Source: JAFDBW01 sp963825575 (GTDB lineage: Bacteria > Desulfobacterota > Desulfuromonadia > Desulfuromonadales > BM103). From it: DNA of 64,000 nucleotides. The notes beneath the pieces were generated by a model. The model saw only the letters and a program-made list of their open reading frames with translations. It had not been told where the DNA came from and searched no databases. Shown here piece by piece: positions 63,017 through 64,000 of the stretch (position 1 is the stretch's first letter; each line of letters begins with the position of its first letter). The position numbers and the translations under genes are program-made. Location: the NCBI GenBank assembly GCA_963825575.1, contig CAWGUB010000019.1:1-64000 (forward strand), given 5' to 3'.

Positions 63017-64000
63017 TCAGTCCGCCAGGCCTTTGCGGATCGAGTAGAGGTCTTCCAGGTCGAGGTTGTTAAGCGAAAAATATTCGCGTTCGAGCTCTTC
63101 AACATAAAAACGGTCGAGGCCGCTGTTATCGAGGAAATCTTCACGCAGTGACGTATCGCGCTCGGCGATGATCTTTGGCAGCAGGTTGTGAATGTAGACC
63201 GCTTCCTTCTTGATGTTGACCACCACGTTGTAGAACTGGGCGAGCGGAATATCGCCGGTATAAATCCCTTTGTTGTAAAGCTCGTCGGCAATCTCGACCA
63301 GTAGAGCCTCTTGCTCCACGCGGGTGTTGTACTTGGAATAGAAGTTGCGGATGCGCTCCTTGACGTGGGACAGAAGGATCGTATTGAGTCGCTCTTCCTT
63401 GTCAATCAGGTGCAGCTGGTCAACCAGGGCCTTGATCGTCAGACGACTGTCCTCGATATGGGTCAGTCCTTTCTGCAGACAAGTCACCTTCTTGCGGCCG
63501 AACTGGCCAAGGTACTTGTTCTCAAAAAGCTGATTGAAGAAGAGCTCCTTCCAGAGCTTCGGATCAAGCTCGTCAAAGGCCTTCTTGTTGCCCAGCAGGC
63601 TGCGAATATGTTCTTCGCCGAACTGGACGCTTTCCATGAACGCCAACTGGTTGATCACCGCCGAGGTGTTATCGTAGCGGTCAAAATAGGTGATGATGTA
63701 GGAGAAATGCTCCAGCAGGGTCAGGTCGGCCCCCTCATGGATCTTCTCGTCACATGCCCTGCCGGTCTCCAGCAGGATATGATCGAAGGTGTGGTCACGA
63801 TTCTCACTTGCCTGCCGCTTGGCATCCAGCAGCAGGGACATGTCCTCGGAGGTGATGCTCGCATCAATCTTGGCTTCGGCAAAGAAGATCCCCTCGAGAA
63901 CCTGCCGGGTTTCTGCAAGGTAGTCCTGCTCGTCCAGGTCGACCAGTTTGTCATGTTTGAGCATCTTGTCGAGTGTGTAGAAGAGCGCTGACGGGATCTT
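63017..64000 (-). CDS. Conserved-looking protein of unknown function (cut by window edge)
   Basis: The minus-strand frame is open from 64000 to 63017 (327 codons in view), so the true start is probably outside the window; an internal ATG at 63964 would give 315 residues. Helical, acidic, soluble, no TM segment (LVDLDEQDYLAETRQVLEGI, YFDRYDNTSAVINQLAFMES, RDTSLREDFLDNSGLDRFYV). No family recognised. Ends 24 bases before the EF-G start, so it leads a three-gene operon. Confidence 0.75.
   Translation of the reverse strand, partial: KIPSALFYTLDKMLKHDKLVDLDEQDYLAETRQVLEGIFFAEAKIDASITSEDMSLLLDAKRQASENRDHTFDHILLETGRACDEKIHEGADLTLLEHFSYIITYFDRYDNTSAVINQLAFMESVQFGEEHIRSLLGNKKAFDELDPKLWKELFFNQLFENKYLGQFGRKKVTCLQKGLTHIEDSRLTIKALVDQLHLIDKEERLNTILLSHVKERIRNFYSKYNTRVEQEALLVEIADELYNKGIYTGDIPLAQFYNVVVNIKKEAVYIHNLLPKIIAERDTSLREDFLDNSGLDRFYVEELEREYFSLNNLDLEDLYSIRKGLAD

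Overview
The window looks like chromosomal DNA from a moderately GC-rich, respiratory, metal- or sulfur-cycling deltaproteobacterium of the Desulfuromonadales type (Geobacter/Desulfuromonas relatives). This is inferred from gene content: an MtrA/DmsE-type decaheme lipoprotein with an MtrB/PioB-type barrel, a NrfD/FeS/multiheme quinol-oxidising complex under a sigma-54 two-component system, heme-c-binding sensor domains, and a ccsA-hemACDB cluster. No tRNA, rRNA, CRISPR array, transposase or prophage was seen.

Layout. (1) 1-6.2 kb: an electron-conduit locus in decay. A 1.6-kb tandem duplication carries a LysR regulator and the 5' part of a divergent multiheme cytochrome. The second LysR copy is frameshifted, the first cytochrome copy is truncated, the full decaheme copy is frameshifted, and the barrel gene has a frameshift plus an in-frame TGA. 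(2) 6.5-11 kb: HtrA protease, an OmpR/histidine-kinase pair and PpsR, all on the minus strand. (3) 11.3-13.4 kb: prmA-rsmE-zinc-ribbon, followed by a 0.5-kb palindrome-rich repeat. (4) 14-20 kb: TetR-controlled RND efflux operon with a well-defined operator. (5) 20-27 kb: housekeeping genes (dapF, nfo, dtd, darP, trxA, a SIS protein). (6) 27-33.7 kb: ccsA-hemA-hemC-hemD-hemB, then an M16 peptidase. (7) 33.9-43.7 kb: a compact operon of nine genes for an envelope system not recognised as a named machine: exported and lipoprotein components, a TPR protein, an FHA-like/PEGA/FGE-like membrane protein, a TolQ/ExbB-type channel and two TolR-like membrane-anchored von Willebrand A proteins. (8) 43.7-49.8 kb: cobO, a LysE exporter, a CysK-like enzyme, a glutamine amidotransferase, thyX and a patatin. 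(9) 49.8-58.8 kb: the NrfD/FeS/cytochrome operon with small membrane proteins and a degenerate receiver, a strong sigma-54 promoter, and the NtrC/heme-sensor kinase pair that probably drives it. (10) 59-64 kb: a decayed GAF-like remnant, malic enzyme, EF-G and a gene cut by the window edge.

How they work together: hem and ccs genes supply heme and cytochrome c assembly for the multiheme proteins at both ends. Region 9 is a redox-responsive respiratory module whose sensor carries the same unusual CX4CH periplasmic motif as a protein encoded in the target operon.

A caution: at least seven genes need exactly one single-base indel to restore a full-length product, several of them at short homopolymers. 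Some of the broken genes may therefore be sequencing or assembly errors. The duplicated conduit locus has independent lesions and looks more like true decay.
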